Source of the DNA: Burkholderia lata
GTDB lineage: Bacteria; Pseudomonadota; Gammaproteobacteria; Burkholderiales; Burkholderiaceae
NCBI RefSeq assembly: GCF_000012945.1
Contig: NC_007510.1
Span: forward strand, 1,798,001 to 1,862,000
Reading direction: 5' to 3'
DNA length: 64,000 bases
The position numbers and the translations under genes were made by a program. This document shows positions 17,011 to 26,166 of this stretch, in pieces; positions within the stretch are counted from its first letter, which is position 1, and each line of letters opens with the position of its first letter. The notes below the pieces were generated by a model. The model was not told the origin of the DNA. It saw nothing but the letters and a program-made list of their open reading frames with translations, and ran no database searches.

Positions 17011-17388
17011 TCAGAGCGGGCCGGCGAGTGCGACCGTCACGCCGTCCCGGATGGATTTGGGGCCGAGCAGGCGGCCGTTCGGCGCCGCGAGCTGCGCGCA
17101 CGGCTCGGCCACGCCCGCGACGCCGAAGCGGGCGAGCGCGGCGTCCGACGGGCCGCTCGCGGCGAGTTCGGGGCGGCTCGCAAGTTGCGCCGCGTCGAAT
17201 GCGACGAGCGGCCAGCCGCGTCGCGCGCACAGCGTGCGCAGCGCGCGGGCACGCGCCTTGTCGGCGAGCGTGGCAATGAGCGCGGGTTCGGCGGCCGGGT
17301 ACCGCGCGAGCGCCGCGCGGATCGCGGCATCGAGTTGCGCGGCCGTCACGCCTGCGCGGAAACCGACGCCGAGCGCGACGCGCATCAT
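17011..17388 (-). CDS. cobE: CobE/CbiG C-terminal-type cobalamin biosynthesis protein
   Basis: A 125-residue protein similar to the C-terminal domain of CbiG, the size and type called CobE in aerobic cobalamin pathways. Visible features are the start RVALGVGFRAGVTAAQLDAA and the blocks LATLADKARARALRTL, GVAGVAEPCAQLAAPNG and LGPKSIRDGVTVALA. CobE is required in aerobic producers, but its chemistry is unsettled; it is probably a corrinoid-intermediate binding or handling protein. ATG 17388 overlaps the cobA stop (ATGA), so it is translated with cobA. A second, larger CbiG domain exists in this window fused to CobJ. Confidence 0.82.
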   Translation of the reverse strand: MMRVALGVGFRAGVTAAQLDAAIRAALARYPAAEPALIATLADKARARALRTLCARRGWPLVAFDAAQLASRPELAASGPSDAALARFGVAGVAEPCAQLAAPNGRLLGPKSIRDGVTVALAGPL

Positions 17389-18134
17389 GCGCCGCTGCCG
17401 AGTGCGGCACGTACCGCGGGATCGTCGGCGAACGCCGCGACGCGGCCGATCACGACGATCGCCGGTGAACCGATGCCGGCCGTGCCGACGCGTTCGACGA
17501 GCGTGTCGAGCGTCGCGAGCACGTGCCGCTGTTCGGGGCGCGTCGCGTTCTCGATCGCCGCGCACGGCGTATCGCCGGGCAGACCACCTTCACGCAGCGC
17601 CGCAGCAATCGCGTCGAGCCTGCGGATGCCCATGTAGACGACGATCGTCATGCGCGTGGCCGCGAGCGCACGCCAGTCGGGTTCGTCGGCGCCCGCGCCG
17701 TGGCCCGTGACGAAGATCACGCCCTGCGCGTCGCCGCGCTGCGTGACCGGAATGCCGATCGCGGCCGGCGCGGCGATGCCCGCGGTGACGCCGTTCACGA
17801 CCTCGACCGGGAATCCCGCCGCACCGAGTGCGGCCAGTTCCTCGCCGCCGCGACCGAACACGAACGGATCGCCGCCCTTGAGTCGCGCGACGCTGCGACC
17901 CGCGCGCAGATGCACGAGCATCGCGGCGACGATCGTCTCCTGCGGTGTCGATGCATGTCCGCCACGCTTGCCGACGTGCTCGATGTGCGCATCGACGCGG
18001 GCATGGCGCAGCACGTCGGGGTTCACGAGATCGTCGACGAGCAGCACGTCCGCCGCGCCGATCGCGTGGACGGCCTTGAGCGTCAGCAGGTCGGCGTCAC
18101 CGGGGCCGGCGCCGATCAGCCACGCGCGGCTCAT
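17385..18134 (-). CDS. cobA: Uroporphyrinogen-III C-methyltransferase CobA (SUMT)
   Basis: SAM-dependent enzyme that methylates C2 and C7 of uroporphyrinogen III to give precorrin-2, the branch point to cobalamin and siroheme. The 249-residue protein has the SUMT signature: WLIGAGPGDADLLTLKA at the start, VLLVDDLVNPDVL, VARLKGGDPFVFGRGGEE, EVVNGVTAGIAAPA, and VTGHGAG. No CysG-type precorrin-2 dehydrogenase domain is fused, so this looks like a dedicated cobalamin enzyme. ATG 18134 is preferred over GTG 18155, which adds seven unconserved residues. It is the first gene after a cobalamin riboswitch about 185 bases upstream. Confidence 0.95.
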   Translation of the reverse strand: MSRAWLIGAGPGDADLLTLKAVHAIGAADVLLVDDLVNPDVLRHARVDAHIEHVGKRGGHASTPQETIVAAMLVHLRAGRSVARLKGGDPFVFGRGGEELAALGAAGFPVEVVNGVTAGIAAPAAIGIPVTQRGDAQGVIFVTGHGAGADEPDWRALAATRMTIVVYMGIRRLDAIAAALREGGLPGDTPCAAIENATRPEQRHVLATLDTLVERVGTAGIGSPAIVVIGRVAAFADDPAVRAALGSGA

Positions 18135-18317
18135 CGGGCGCGGCACGGCGCGCACCGTGTCGTAACAGTGGAACAGGGCAGGCGGGCGGCACGGCGGCGG
18201 CCAGCAGACAGGTCAAGCATGACGGATCGAGCGAAGCCCGCGCGGACGCGGGCGGAATGCGCACCCCATCCGTCCCCCGCGGATCGGGCGTTCGGCGAGC
18301 GTCGGGCTCGCCCCTTG

Positions 18318-18520
18318 CGTCGGCCGGTATCCGGGCTGGCCGCTTGCCAGGCCGCAGCCTTCCCGCCCGGCTGAAGGGCAGTGGCATCGTGGGCGGCATG
18401 GGCGCGTGCGCGGGGAAGCGCATCGCGCGGGCGGCGTACCGTTGCGGGGACAGCACAGGCCGGGCGGTGGTCCGCCTCCTGTTTCCCGTTTAACTGCAGG
18501 CGCGGAATGCGCATGCGAGC
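18318..18520 (-). promoter_or_regulatory. Cobalamin riboswitch ahead of cobA operon
   Basis: Read on the minus strand, the element begins with a GGGAAACAGG segment, continues with the B12-box core CCTGTGCTGTCCCCGCAACGG (18433-18457 region), and ends with GCCAGCCCGGATACCGGCC (about 18322-18340). These are the conserved elements of the AdoCbl-type aptamer in the expected order. About 185 bases separate it from cobA. I see no clear U-run terminator in that stretch, so control may act by Rho or on translation. Confidence 0.9.
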
Positions 18521-18625
18521 ACCGAACGCGGCGCATACGATAGCACAGGCGTTGCGGCGCACGGCTGCGCGTCCGGCGCTCTCCGCGGTCGGATCAGCGT
18601 GATGGGAAACACCCGTGCCGCGCGC

Positions 18626-20473
18626 CTAGCGATACAGGATCTGCCGCTTCAGATCCTTCGAGATGCTGCGCGCGGCGTCTGCCCACGCGGCGAGCTTCGC
18701 GCCGCTGCACACGTTGCTGCCGAGGTTGCGATCGAGCACGCGCGTCACGTCGACGGTCCGGCCTTCACGGTGATAAGTGGACTGATAGGCGATTTCCCCG
18801 ACTCGTACGGAGACGTCCGGCGGGATTGCGAGCAGGTGGGCGTCGGCCGGCAATGTGATCCGGTAGTGCTCCTCGAGCCGCGTTCCGGCACATACGCCTT
18901 CAAATACCTTGCTTTTCTCCTGGAGCACGAAATCGGCGAAGCTCCGGATCTGACCGAAGTTGGGCAGCGACGGGATCGCAAATGCCGCGGGGCCGGGCAT
19001 CAGCGCCAACTGGTTCAGATCGCCGTGCAATGCGATCGAGAACGGCTGGTCGAGGTCGTCGAGATGACGCGGGCTCATCTGCAACTCGCCCGCGAGGCCG
19101 TAGCGGCGCAGCATCTCGTCGGCAAGCCGCTTCGGCTGGACGTGGATGAACATCTGGCGCGCCCGCTGGACTTCCTGGCCGTCGAGCGTGATGTCGCCCG
19201 TCATCGTCGCATTGCCGTCACGATCGAGATCGACCGCATAAGCCAGCAATGAGCGGCTGTTGTGGCCGTTCTGCGGCGGCGTGACGATCAACTGGCCGGT
19301 CGAGGTGTCGAGCGCGGGCTTGCCGCTCGCCTCGAACTGCAGTGCGCCGAACGGCAGCACGCCGACCGTGGTGTCGGCAAACACGTCGAATTCCGGCAGC
19401 CATACGATCGCATGATTGAACGTCAGGACATCGGGTACGGCCGGCAACCGATAGCGGTTGCCGAGATTGACCAACACGGTATGGCTCTCGATGCCCTTTG
19501 CATCGAGCAGGGCGGACAGCAGCGTCGCCTGATCCTTGCAGTCGCCGTAGCGGTTGGCGAGAACCGTGTCGGCGCGATGCGGAACGACCGGCCCGGCGCC
19601 GAAATACACGCCGACATAACGGATGTTGCGTGCGACCCACGCGTATAACCGCATCGCCTGTTGGCGCCGATCCGCGATCCCGGTGGTCAACTAATTTGCG
19701 AGCTGGCGGATCGCGTCGTCCTGCTGCTGCTGATCGAACGCGCGGATATGGTAGGCGTGGGCGATTTCCGCGTAGCCGGAGAAGTTGCTCGCGATGAAGA
19801 CGGGGCCGATATCCGTCCACGCCACCGTGTTCGCTTGCTCGTCGAGCGGGCCGGACGGCGGCGTTTCGTAATGATAGGAACGGAGCCGGCGTCCGTCGCG
19901 GGACGCGTCGGCCGATTGATGCATGCCACGCGCGTCGATCGCGACCGGCATGTCGTCCGGCGTGTCGAGCGTGACGTTCGCCGAGCGATAGTCCTCGATC
20001 GGCGGAAACGAGAGCTGCACGCTGAATTTGCCGGGAAACAGCGTGTCGGTGTCGGCCAGCGTGTACGACAGCCGGATCGAATCGCCTTTTGCGAGCGCGG
20101 GAAACGTGACGATACGCAAATGCTCTGCACTGAATTGCGGCGCGGCGATCGCGACGGGTGCCGGACGATCGAAGATGCCCTGTGCAGCATCGACCGAAAC
20201 CGTCGAGCCGTCGGCATGTACCGTCTGCGCCGAATTGACGTCAACCTTCGCGAACTGTGCGTTGTACGACAGCACATACTGGCCGAAGCGGGCGATCGCC
20301 GCATCCGTCAGCAACTTGATCGACAGATCGACCTTGATCACGCGTTTGCCGGATGGGTCGACCGTGATCAGGTTGTCGCATCGTTCGATCCGGTAGTCCG
20401 CCGCGAACGCAATCGAAAGCTGGAGCATCAGCAGAGCCGCAATTCCGTAGCGTGCGATGCGTGAGACATTCAT
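18626..20473 (-). pseudogene. DUF3857/transglutaminase-like protein, broken by in-frame TAG
   Basis: One 616-codon frame encodes a secreted or periplasmic DUF3857-transglutaminase protein, but it is split by a TAG at 19693-19691. The first part starts at ATG 20473 (MNVSRIARYGIAALLMLQLS, signal peptide ending near AFAA) and carries DUF3857. The second part, in the same frame directly after the stop, has the transglutaminase-like core ARNIRYVGVYFGAG and NRYGDCKDQATLLSAL with the catalytic Cys, then FNHAIVWLP with the His. The break reads LAN-stop-LTTGIAD; one base change from a CAG glutamine codon explains it. No frameshift is present, so the loss looks recent, or is a sequencing error. It lies alone between two B12 riboswitches and is unrelated to cobalamin genes. 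Confidence 0.85.
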
Positions 20474-20699
20474 GTCGAACCCCAATCGATGGAAGTCTGG
20501 CGATGCAGCCGGTTCAGTCAGGCGCCGCCTGAATTGGGCGACACGGCGTCATCCGGACAAGACGGTATACAAATCTCCGCGGCCACGTCAATCGTCTGCA
20601 CATCCGTCCCTGGACGCTGCCTCGTCCGGCTCCGACGCTGCCTTGACGCTCTCGCCCGCGCCGCCTACACTCGCACGCGTTTTGGTGCTCGCGCGCGCC

Positions 20700-20915
20700 G
20701 CTCCGGTGCGCGCAGTTAAACGGGAAACAGGGAGCCTGCCTGCGCCGCAGTCGAGCCAACCTGTGCTGCCCCCGCAACGGTAAGCGAACGCGTCGCGCCC
20801 ATGCGCGTCGCAACGCCGCTTCGCCGCATGCCGCGCGCATGCGGACGACCGCCACTGGATGCTGTGCGCATCCGGGAAGGCGAAGCGGCGTGTTCGTCAG
20901 CCCGGATACCGGCCT
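20700..20915 (+). promoter_or_regulatory. Cobalamin riboswitch ahead of cobW-cobN
   Basis: The plus strand shows TTAAACGGGAAACAGGGAGCC (20715-20735), then CCTGTGCTGCCCCCGCAACGG, a CCGCCACTGG segment, a GGGAAGGCGAAG stem side, and GTCAGCCCGGATACCGGCC at the 3' end (20896-20914). These are the ordered conserved elements of the AdoCbl aptamer. It precedes a possible small gene (21120) and cobW (21262). Its 5' part points away from the cobA riboswitch, with the broken transglutaminase gene between them. Confidence 0.9.
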
Positions 20916-21119
20916 AAACATTGGGGTTCAGCGCCGCGGGGAGGCGGCGCATCGTCCACGGCCGCAGCAGGCCCGACGCCCGCGTGTTGCCCGCTTCCTC
21001 CGCCGATGTGCCCCCGCGCGAACCCGCGCCGGCCGGCGAGGCAAACGGCAGGCAGCGCGAGCCGGGCCGGCAGCCGCCGTGTTGGCATTCACGATGTCGA
21101 CCGTTCGCAAGGAAGCACC

Positions 21120-21236
21120 ATGTCCGATTCGTCGTCCCGCCCGTCCCGCGACTGTCCGTCCGGATCGCGCGGCGGCATGCCTGCGATCCGCCAGATGAAC
21201 TGCCACGCCGCCTTCGACGCGACGATCCCGGCCTGA
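21120..21236 (+). CDS. Possible 38-residue small protein between riboswitch and cobW
   Basis: An ATG at 21120 follows an AAGGA site six to seven bases upstream and opens a 38-codon frame ending in TGA 25 bases before cobW. The predicted peptide, starting MSDSSSRPSRDCPSG and containing the segment AIRQMNCHAAFDATIP, matches no family I know. It has two cysteines and one histidine but no clear motif or membrane segment. Its place directly downstream of the B12 aptamer and ahead of cobW suggests either a genuine small cob-regulon protein or a translated leader. Only conservation across species would decide. Confidence 0.4.
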   Translation: MSDSSSRPSRDCPSGSRGGMPAIRQMNCHAAFDATIPA

Positions 21237-21261
21237 TTCCATTTTCGACACAGGACCTACC

Positions 21262-22350
21262 ATGACCCTTCGCAAGCTTCCCGTCACGATCGTCACGGGC
21301 TTTCTCGGCAGCGGCAAGACCACGCTGATGCGCCACATCCTGCAGCACGCCGAAGGCCGCCGCATCGCGGTGATCGTCAACGAATTCGGCGAGCTCGGCA
21401 TCGACGGCGAAATCCTCAAGGGCTGCGGCATCGGCTGCGAGGATGCCGACGGCGCGCAGGGCGAAGCGGCGGGCCAGCTGTACGAACTCGCGAACGGCTG
21501 CCTGTGCTGCACCGTGCAGGAAGAGTTCTATCCGGTGATGGAAGCGCTCGTCGAGCGCCGCGCGGACATCGACCACGTGCTGATCGAGACGTCCGGCCTC
21601 GCGCTGCCGAAGCCGCTCGTGCAGGCGTTCAACTGGCCGACGATCCGCAACAGCTTCACGGTCGATGCGGTCGTGACCGTGGTCGACGGGCCGGCCGCCG
21701 CGAGCGGCCAGTTCGCGGAAAACCCGCAGGCCGTCGACGCGCAGCGCCGCGCCGATCCGAACCTCGATCACGAATCGCCGCTGCACGAGCTGTTCGCCGA
21801 TCAACTGTCGTCCGCCGATCTCGTGATCGTGAACAAGGCCGATCTCGTCGGCGATGCGGAATTCGCGCAGATCGAAACCGCGATCCGCGACGAGATCCCG
21901 CCGCAGGTGAAGATCGTGCGCGCGACGCGCGGCGAGCTCGATCTCGCGATGCTGCTCGGCCTCGAATCGGCATCGGAAGAAACGATCCACCTGCGTCACG
22001 ACCATCACGGCTCGGCCGAGGACGGCGATCACGATCACCATCACGACGATTTCGACTCGGTGGTCGTATCGGGCGACGCCGGCACGCGCGAAGCGACGAT
22101 CGCCGCGCTGCAGCGGGTCGTCGAGGCACACACGATCTATCGCGCGAAAGGCTTCGCCGCGCTGCCCGGCGCGCCGATGCGCCTCGTGATCCAGGGCGTC
22201 GGCCGCCGCTTCGACAGCTATTTCGACCGTCGCTGGCAGGATGGCGAAACGCGCGCGAGCCGCTTCGTGCTGATCGGCGAGGATCTCGACGCGACCGTGC
22301 TGCAACGCGCGTTCGACGCCGCGTGCGCGGCCGAGCCGCAACAGGCGTAA
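21262..22350 (+). CDS. cobW: CobW, G3E-family GTPase metallochaperone
   Basis: A 362-residue GTPase of the COG0523 family, thought to supply cobalt to the cobaltochelatase CobN. The P-loop GFLGSGKTT is at residues 13-21, the metal-binding GCLCC motif at 79-83, and the G4 motif NKAD in VIVNKADLVGD. The C-terminal domain is preceded by a His- and Asp-rich stretch (LRHDHHGSAEDGDHDHHHDD, residues about 244-263) that could bind Co or Zn. It comes six bases before cobN and behind the B12 riboswitch, the usual CobW setting. Zn-related COG0523 paralogues exist, but this context argues for cobalt. Confidence 0.94.
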   Translation: MTLRKLPVTIVTGFLGSGKTTLMRHILQHAEGRRIAVIVNEFGELGIDGEILKGCGIGCEDADGAQGEAAGQLYELANGCLCCTVQEEFYPVMEALVERRADIDHVLIETSGLALPKPLVQAFNWPTIRNSFTVDAVVTVVDGPAAASGQFAENPQAVDAQRRADPNLDHESPLHELFADQLSSADLVIVNKADLVGDAEFAQIETAIRDEIPPQVKIVRATRGELDLAMLLGLESASEETIHLRHDHHGSAEDGDHDHHHDDFDSVVVSGDAGTREATIAALQRVVEAHTIYRAKGFAALPGAPMRLVIQGVGRRFDSYFDRRWQDGETRASRFVLIGEDLDATVLQRAFDAACAAEPQQA

Positions 22351-22356
22351 CGCACG

Positions 22357-25300
22357 ATGCATCTGCTGCGCACCACGCCGGGCGGCTTCGTCGACGATAC
22401 GCAGGGCGTCGTCCGGATCGACCAGCAGCCGGCCGACATCGTGATCCTGAGCTCGGCCGACACGACGCTGTCGCTGCTCGCGAGTGTCGTGCCGCATCTG
22501 CCGGCCGGTTTCCCGAGCGTGCGGCTCGCGAACGTCACGTTCCTGCGGCAACCGGCGTCGGTCGATTTCTACGTCGACGACGTGCTGCAGCATGCGAAGT
22601 CGGTCGTGATCGATCATCTCGGCGGCGAGGCGTACTGGCCGTACGGGATCGAGCAGGCCGTGTCGCTCGCGTCGAAGCGCAGGCAGCAGCTCGCGATGTT
22701 CTCGGGCGACCTGCAGGAAGATCCGAACCTCGTCGCGAAGAGCACCGTCGCGCCCGACCTGTGCCGGCTGTGGTGGCGCTACCTGCGTGAAGGCGGCGTG
22801 CACAACGCTGGGGCGCTGCTGCGCAGCATTGCATTCCACACGCTCGGGTTCGGCGACGAACCCGAGCTGCCGCGCCCGCTGCCGGCCGCGGCGCTGTATC
22901 ACCCGGCGCGCGACCGCGCGAGCGTCGACGACTGGCGGCCGCGCTGGACGCCCGGCGCGCCCGTCGTCGCGATCCTGTTCTATCGTGCGCACTGGCAGGC
23001 CGCGAACACGGCCGTGTTCGATGCGCTGGCCGATGCGCTCGTCGAGGAAGGACTGAATCCGCTGCCGATCGCGGTCACGTCGCTGAAGGACGCGGTGAGC
23101 CGCGAAGTCATCACGCAGCTGTGCGACACGCACGACGTCGCGCTCGTGCTGAACACGACCGCGTTCGCGGCCGGCGCGATCGACAGCCCCGAACACGACG
23201 TGCTCGCCGGCGATGCGCCGGTATTGCAGGTGATCCTGTCCGGCGGCAATCGCGACGCGTGGGTGGCCGACAACCAGGGCCTGCATGCGCGCGATATCGC
23301 GATGCACATCGCGCTGCCCGAGGTCGACGGCCGCATCGTCACGCGCGCGGTGAGCTTCAAGGGGCTCGCGTACCGCTGCCCGCTCACCGAGGTCGACGTC
23401 GTGCGCTACCAGCCGGACGCCGAGCGGATCGCGTTCGTCGCGGCGCTCGCGCGCGGCTGGTGCCGGCTGCGCACGCTCGGCAATGCCGACAAGCGCGTCG
23501 CGCTGATTCTCGCGAACTATCCGCAAAGCGAAGGGCGGATCGGCAACGGCGTCGGGCTCGACACGCCGGCGTCCGCGCTGCGCGTGCTCGCGGCGCTGCG
23601 CGATGCGGGCTACACGGTGGCCGACCTGCCGCCCGACGGTGACGCGCTGATCGCGCGGCTCACCGAAGGCGTGACCAACGACGCGGCCGTGCATGCGCTG
23701 CGCCCCGCGTTCCAGAGCTTCCCGCTGGCCGACTACGTCGTGCGTTTCGCGCGGCTGCCGGCGGCCGTGCGCGATGCGCTGAACGAACGCTGGGGGCCGC
23801 CCGAAGCCGACCCGACGCTGCGGCAAGGGCGTTTCACGATCGCCGGCTGGCGCGCGGGCAACGTGTTCGTCGGCATCCAGCCGTCGCGCTCGCGCGGCGA
23901 GAACGACTATGCGAGTTACCACGACGCGGATCTCGTGCCGCCGCACGCGTATCTCGCGTTCTATTTCTGGCTGCGCGATGCGTATCGCATCGACGCGGTC
24001 ATCCACCTCGGCAAGCACGGCAACCTCGAATGGCTGCCGGGCAAGAGCGTCGCGCTGTCCGACGCGTGCTGGCCCGACCTGACGCTCGGGCCGCTGCCGC
24101 ACCTGTATCCGTTCATCGTCAACGATCCGGGCGAGGGCAGCCAGGCGAAGCGCCGCGCGCAGGCCGTGATCATCGATCACCTGATGCCGCCGCTCACCCG
24201 CGCGGAAAACTACGGCCCGCTGCAGGATCTCGAGCGGCAGGTCGACGAATACTACGAAGCGCTGATGGTCGATGCGCGGCGCGCGAAGCTGCTGCGCAAG
24301 ACGATCCTCGCGACGATCGCCGAGCATCGGCTGCACGATGAACTGAGTGTGTCGCCGCCGCGCGATACGGGCGACGAGGATGCGCTGCTCACGCGCGTCG
24401 ATGCGTGGCTGTGTGAACTGAAGGAAGCGCAGATTCGCGACGGGCTGCACGTGTTCGGCGAATCGCCGATCGATCGTCAGCGACGCGACACGCTGCTCGC
24501 GCTCGCGCGTTTTCCGGTGGGCGACGGCAAGGGCTTGCGTGCGGGGCTGATCGGCGCGCTCGCGCGCGATCTGATGCTCGGCGACGACTTCGATCCGCTC
24601 GCGGCCGACTGGGCCGCGCCGTGGGTTGGCCCGCGCCCGGCGATCCTGCAGGCGCTCGACGCATCGCCGTGGCGCCACGCGGGCGATACGCGCGAGCGGC
24701 TCGAACGGCTCGCGCAGCAATGGCTGGACGGGCTGTGTGCGGCCGACGACGGCGACCCGTGCACCGACGCGACGCCTCCCGGCGACTGGCCGCACACGCT
24801 CGCCGTGATCGAGCGCGTCCGCGCGACGCTGCTGCCCGCGCTCGACGCATGCGGCGGCGAGGAAATGCGCCAGCTGCTGCGCGGGCTCGACGGCCGCTTC
24901 GTGCCGCCGGGGCCGAGCGGCTCGCCGTCGCGCGGCCGCCCGGACGTGCTGCCCACGGGCCGCAATTTCTACTCGGTCGACACGCGCGCGGTGCCGACGC
25001 AGGCCGCGTGGTCGCTCGGCCTGAAATCCGCGCAGCAACTGATCGAGCGTCATCTGCAGGATCACGGCGACTATCCGCGCGCGATCGGCCTGTCGGTCTG
25101 GGGCACGGCGACGATGCGCACCGGCGGCGACGACATCGCGCAGGCGTTCGCGCTGCTCGGCGTGCGGCCGAAATGGGCGCACGGCAGCCACCGCGTGACC
25201 GACTTCGAGATCCTGCCGATCGAGATCTTCGACCGGCCGCGCATCGATGTGACGTTGCGCGTATCGGGCTTCTTCCGCGACGCATTCCCGAACCTGATGC

Positions 25301-26166
25301 ATCTGTTCGACGCGGCCGTGCAGGCGGTGGCCGCGCTCGACGAGCCCGAGGAACTGAACCCGATCCGCGCGCGCATCGAGCGCGAACGCGAGAAATGGGT
25401 CGCGCAGGGCGTGGCTCCGGACGAAGCGCGACGCCGCGCCGGCTGGCGCGTGTTCGGCGCGCGGCCGGGCAGCTACGGCGCGGGCCTGCAGGACCTGATC
25501 GACCAGCGCCGCTGGCAGACCGACGCCGATCTCGCCGATGCGTACCGCCAGTGGGGTGGCCATGCGTACGCGCAGAACAGCGCGGGCGACGCCGCGGCCG
25601 ACGTGTTCGGCGAGCGGCTTGCGACGATCGACGTCGTCGTGCAGAACCAGGACAGCCGCGAGCACGACATCCTCGATTCGAACGACTACTACCAGTTCCA
25701 GGGCGGGATGACGGCAGCCGTGCGACACCTGTCCGGGCAGCAGCCGAGCATCTATCACGGCGACCACGCGAACCCGGTCGCACCCAAAATGCGCACGCTG
25801 CGCGAGGAAATCGCGCGCGTGATCCGCTCGCGCGTCGTCAACCCGAAATGGCTCGACGGCGTGAAGCGCCACGGCTACAAGGGAGCGGCCGAGCTGGCGG
25901 CGACCGTCGACTACCTGTACGGCTATGACGCGACCGCGCGCGTGGTGTCCGACCACCAGTACGCGCTCGTCGCGGACGCATACCTGTTCGACGACGCCAC
26001 CCGCGCATTCCTCGAACGGCACAATCCGAAGGCGCTGCACGGCATCTGCGAACGCTTCGTCGAGGCGATGCAGCGTGGCCTGTGGCAGCAGCCGGGCGAC
26101 TATCGCGAACGGATCGAAGCGGTCTGGCTCGCGAGCGAACAACTCCAGGAAGGGGGACGGCGATGA
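22357..26166 (+). CDS. cobN: Cobaltochelatase large subunit CobN
   Basis: The large, porphyrin-binding subunit of the ATP-dependent class I chelatase, 1269 residues, the normal CobN length. It inserts cobalt into hydrogenobyrinic acid a,c-diamide. Recognisable family blocks are HLGKHGNLEWLPGKS, DACWPDLTLGPLPHLYPF, NDPGEGSQAKRRAQAV, IGLSVWGTATMRTGGDD, GSHRVTDFEILP, the segment SNDYYQFQGGMTAAV, and YLFDDATRAFLERHNP near the end. The frame is uninterrupted. The stop overlaps the ATG of the next gene (ATGA at 26163-26166). Its AAA+ and vWA partners are supplied by the two genes downstream instead of CobS and CobT. Confidence 0.97.
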   Translation: MHLLRTTPGGFVDDTQGVVRIDQQPADIVILSSADTTLSLLASVVPHLPAGFPSVRLANVTFLRQPASVDFYVDDVLQHAKSVVIDHLGGEAYWPYGIEQAVSLASKRRQQLAMFSGDLQEDPNLVAKSTVAPDLCRLWWRYLREGGVHNAGALLRSIAFHTLGFGDEPELPRPLPAAALYHPARDRASVDDWRPRWTPGAPVVAILFYRAHWQAANTAVFDALADALVEEGLNPLPIAVTSLKDAVSREVITQLCDTHDVALVLNTTAFAAGAIDSPEHDVLAGDAPVLQVILSGGNRDAWVADNQGLHARDIAMHIALPEVDGRIVTRAVSFKGLAYRCPLTEVDVVRYQPDAERIAFVAALARGWCRLRTLGNADKRVALILANYPQSEGRIGNGVGLDTPASALRVLAALRDAGYTVADLPPDGDALIARLTEGVTNDAAVHALRPAFQSFPLADYVVRFARLPAAVRDALNERWGPPEADPTLRQGRFTIAGWRAGNVFVGIQPSRSRGENDYASYHDADLVPPHAYLAFYFWLRDAYRIDAVIHLGKHGNLEWLPGKSVALSDACWPDLTLGPLPHLYPFIVNDPGEGSQAKRRAQAVIIDHLMPPLTRAENYGPLQDLERQVDEYYEALMVDARRAKLLRKTILATIAEHRLHDELSVSPPRDTGDEDALLTRVDAWLCELKEAQIRDGLHVFGESPIDRQRRDTLLALARFPVGDGKGLRAGLIGALARDLMLGDDFDPLAADWAAPWVGPRPAILQALDASPWRHAGDTRERLERLAQQWLDGLCAADDGDPCTDATPPGDWPHTLAVIERVRATLLPALDACGGEEMRQLLRGLDGRFVPPGPSGSPSRGRPDVLPTGRNFYSVDTRAVPTQAAWSLGLKSAQQLIERHLQDHGDYPRAIGLSVWGTATMRTGGDDIAQAFALLGVRPKWAHGSHRVTDFEILPIEIFDRPRIDVTLRVSGFFRDAFPNLMHLFDAAVQAVAALDEPEELNPIRARIEREREKWVAQGVAPDEARRRAGWRVFGARPGSYGAGLQDLIDQRRWQTDADLADAYRQWGGHAYAQNSAGDAAADVFGERLATIDVVVQNQDSREHDILDSNDYYQFQGGMTAAVRHLSGQQPSIYHGDHANPVAPKMRTLREEIARVIRSRVVNPKWLDGVKRHGYKGAAELAATVDYLYGYDATARVVSDHQYALVADAYLFDDATRAFLERHNPKALHGICERFVEAMQRGLWQQPGDYRERIEAVWLASEQLQEGGRR

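Noticed and set aside
19688..19694. Programmed readthrough or recoding of the TAG in the transglutaminase-like gene
   Set aside because: No recoding element or special downstream structure is visible, and the codon is one base from CAG. Simple mutation explains it better.
20914..26142. A 1742-codon open frame on the minus strand opposite cobN
   Set aside because: It is the shadow of cobN, which has full family motifs on the plus strand. The antisense translation is Arg-rich and low in motif content, as expected in high-GC DNA.
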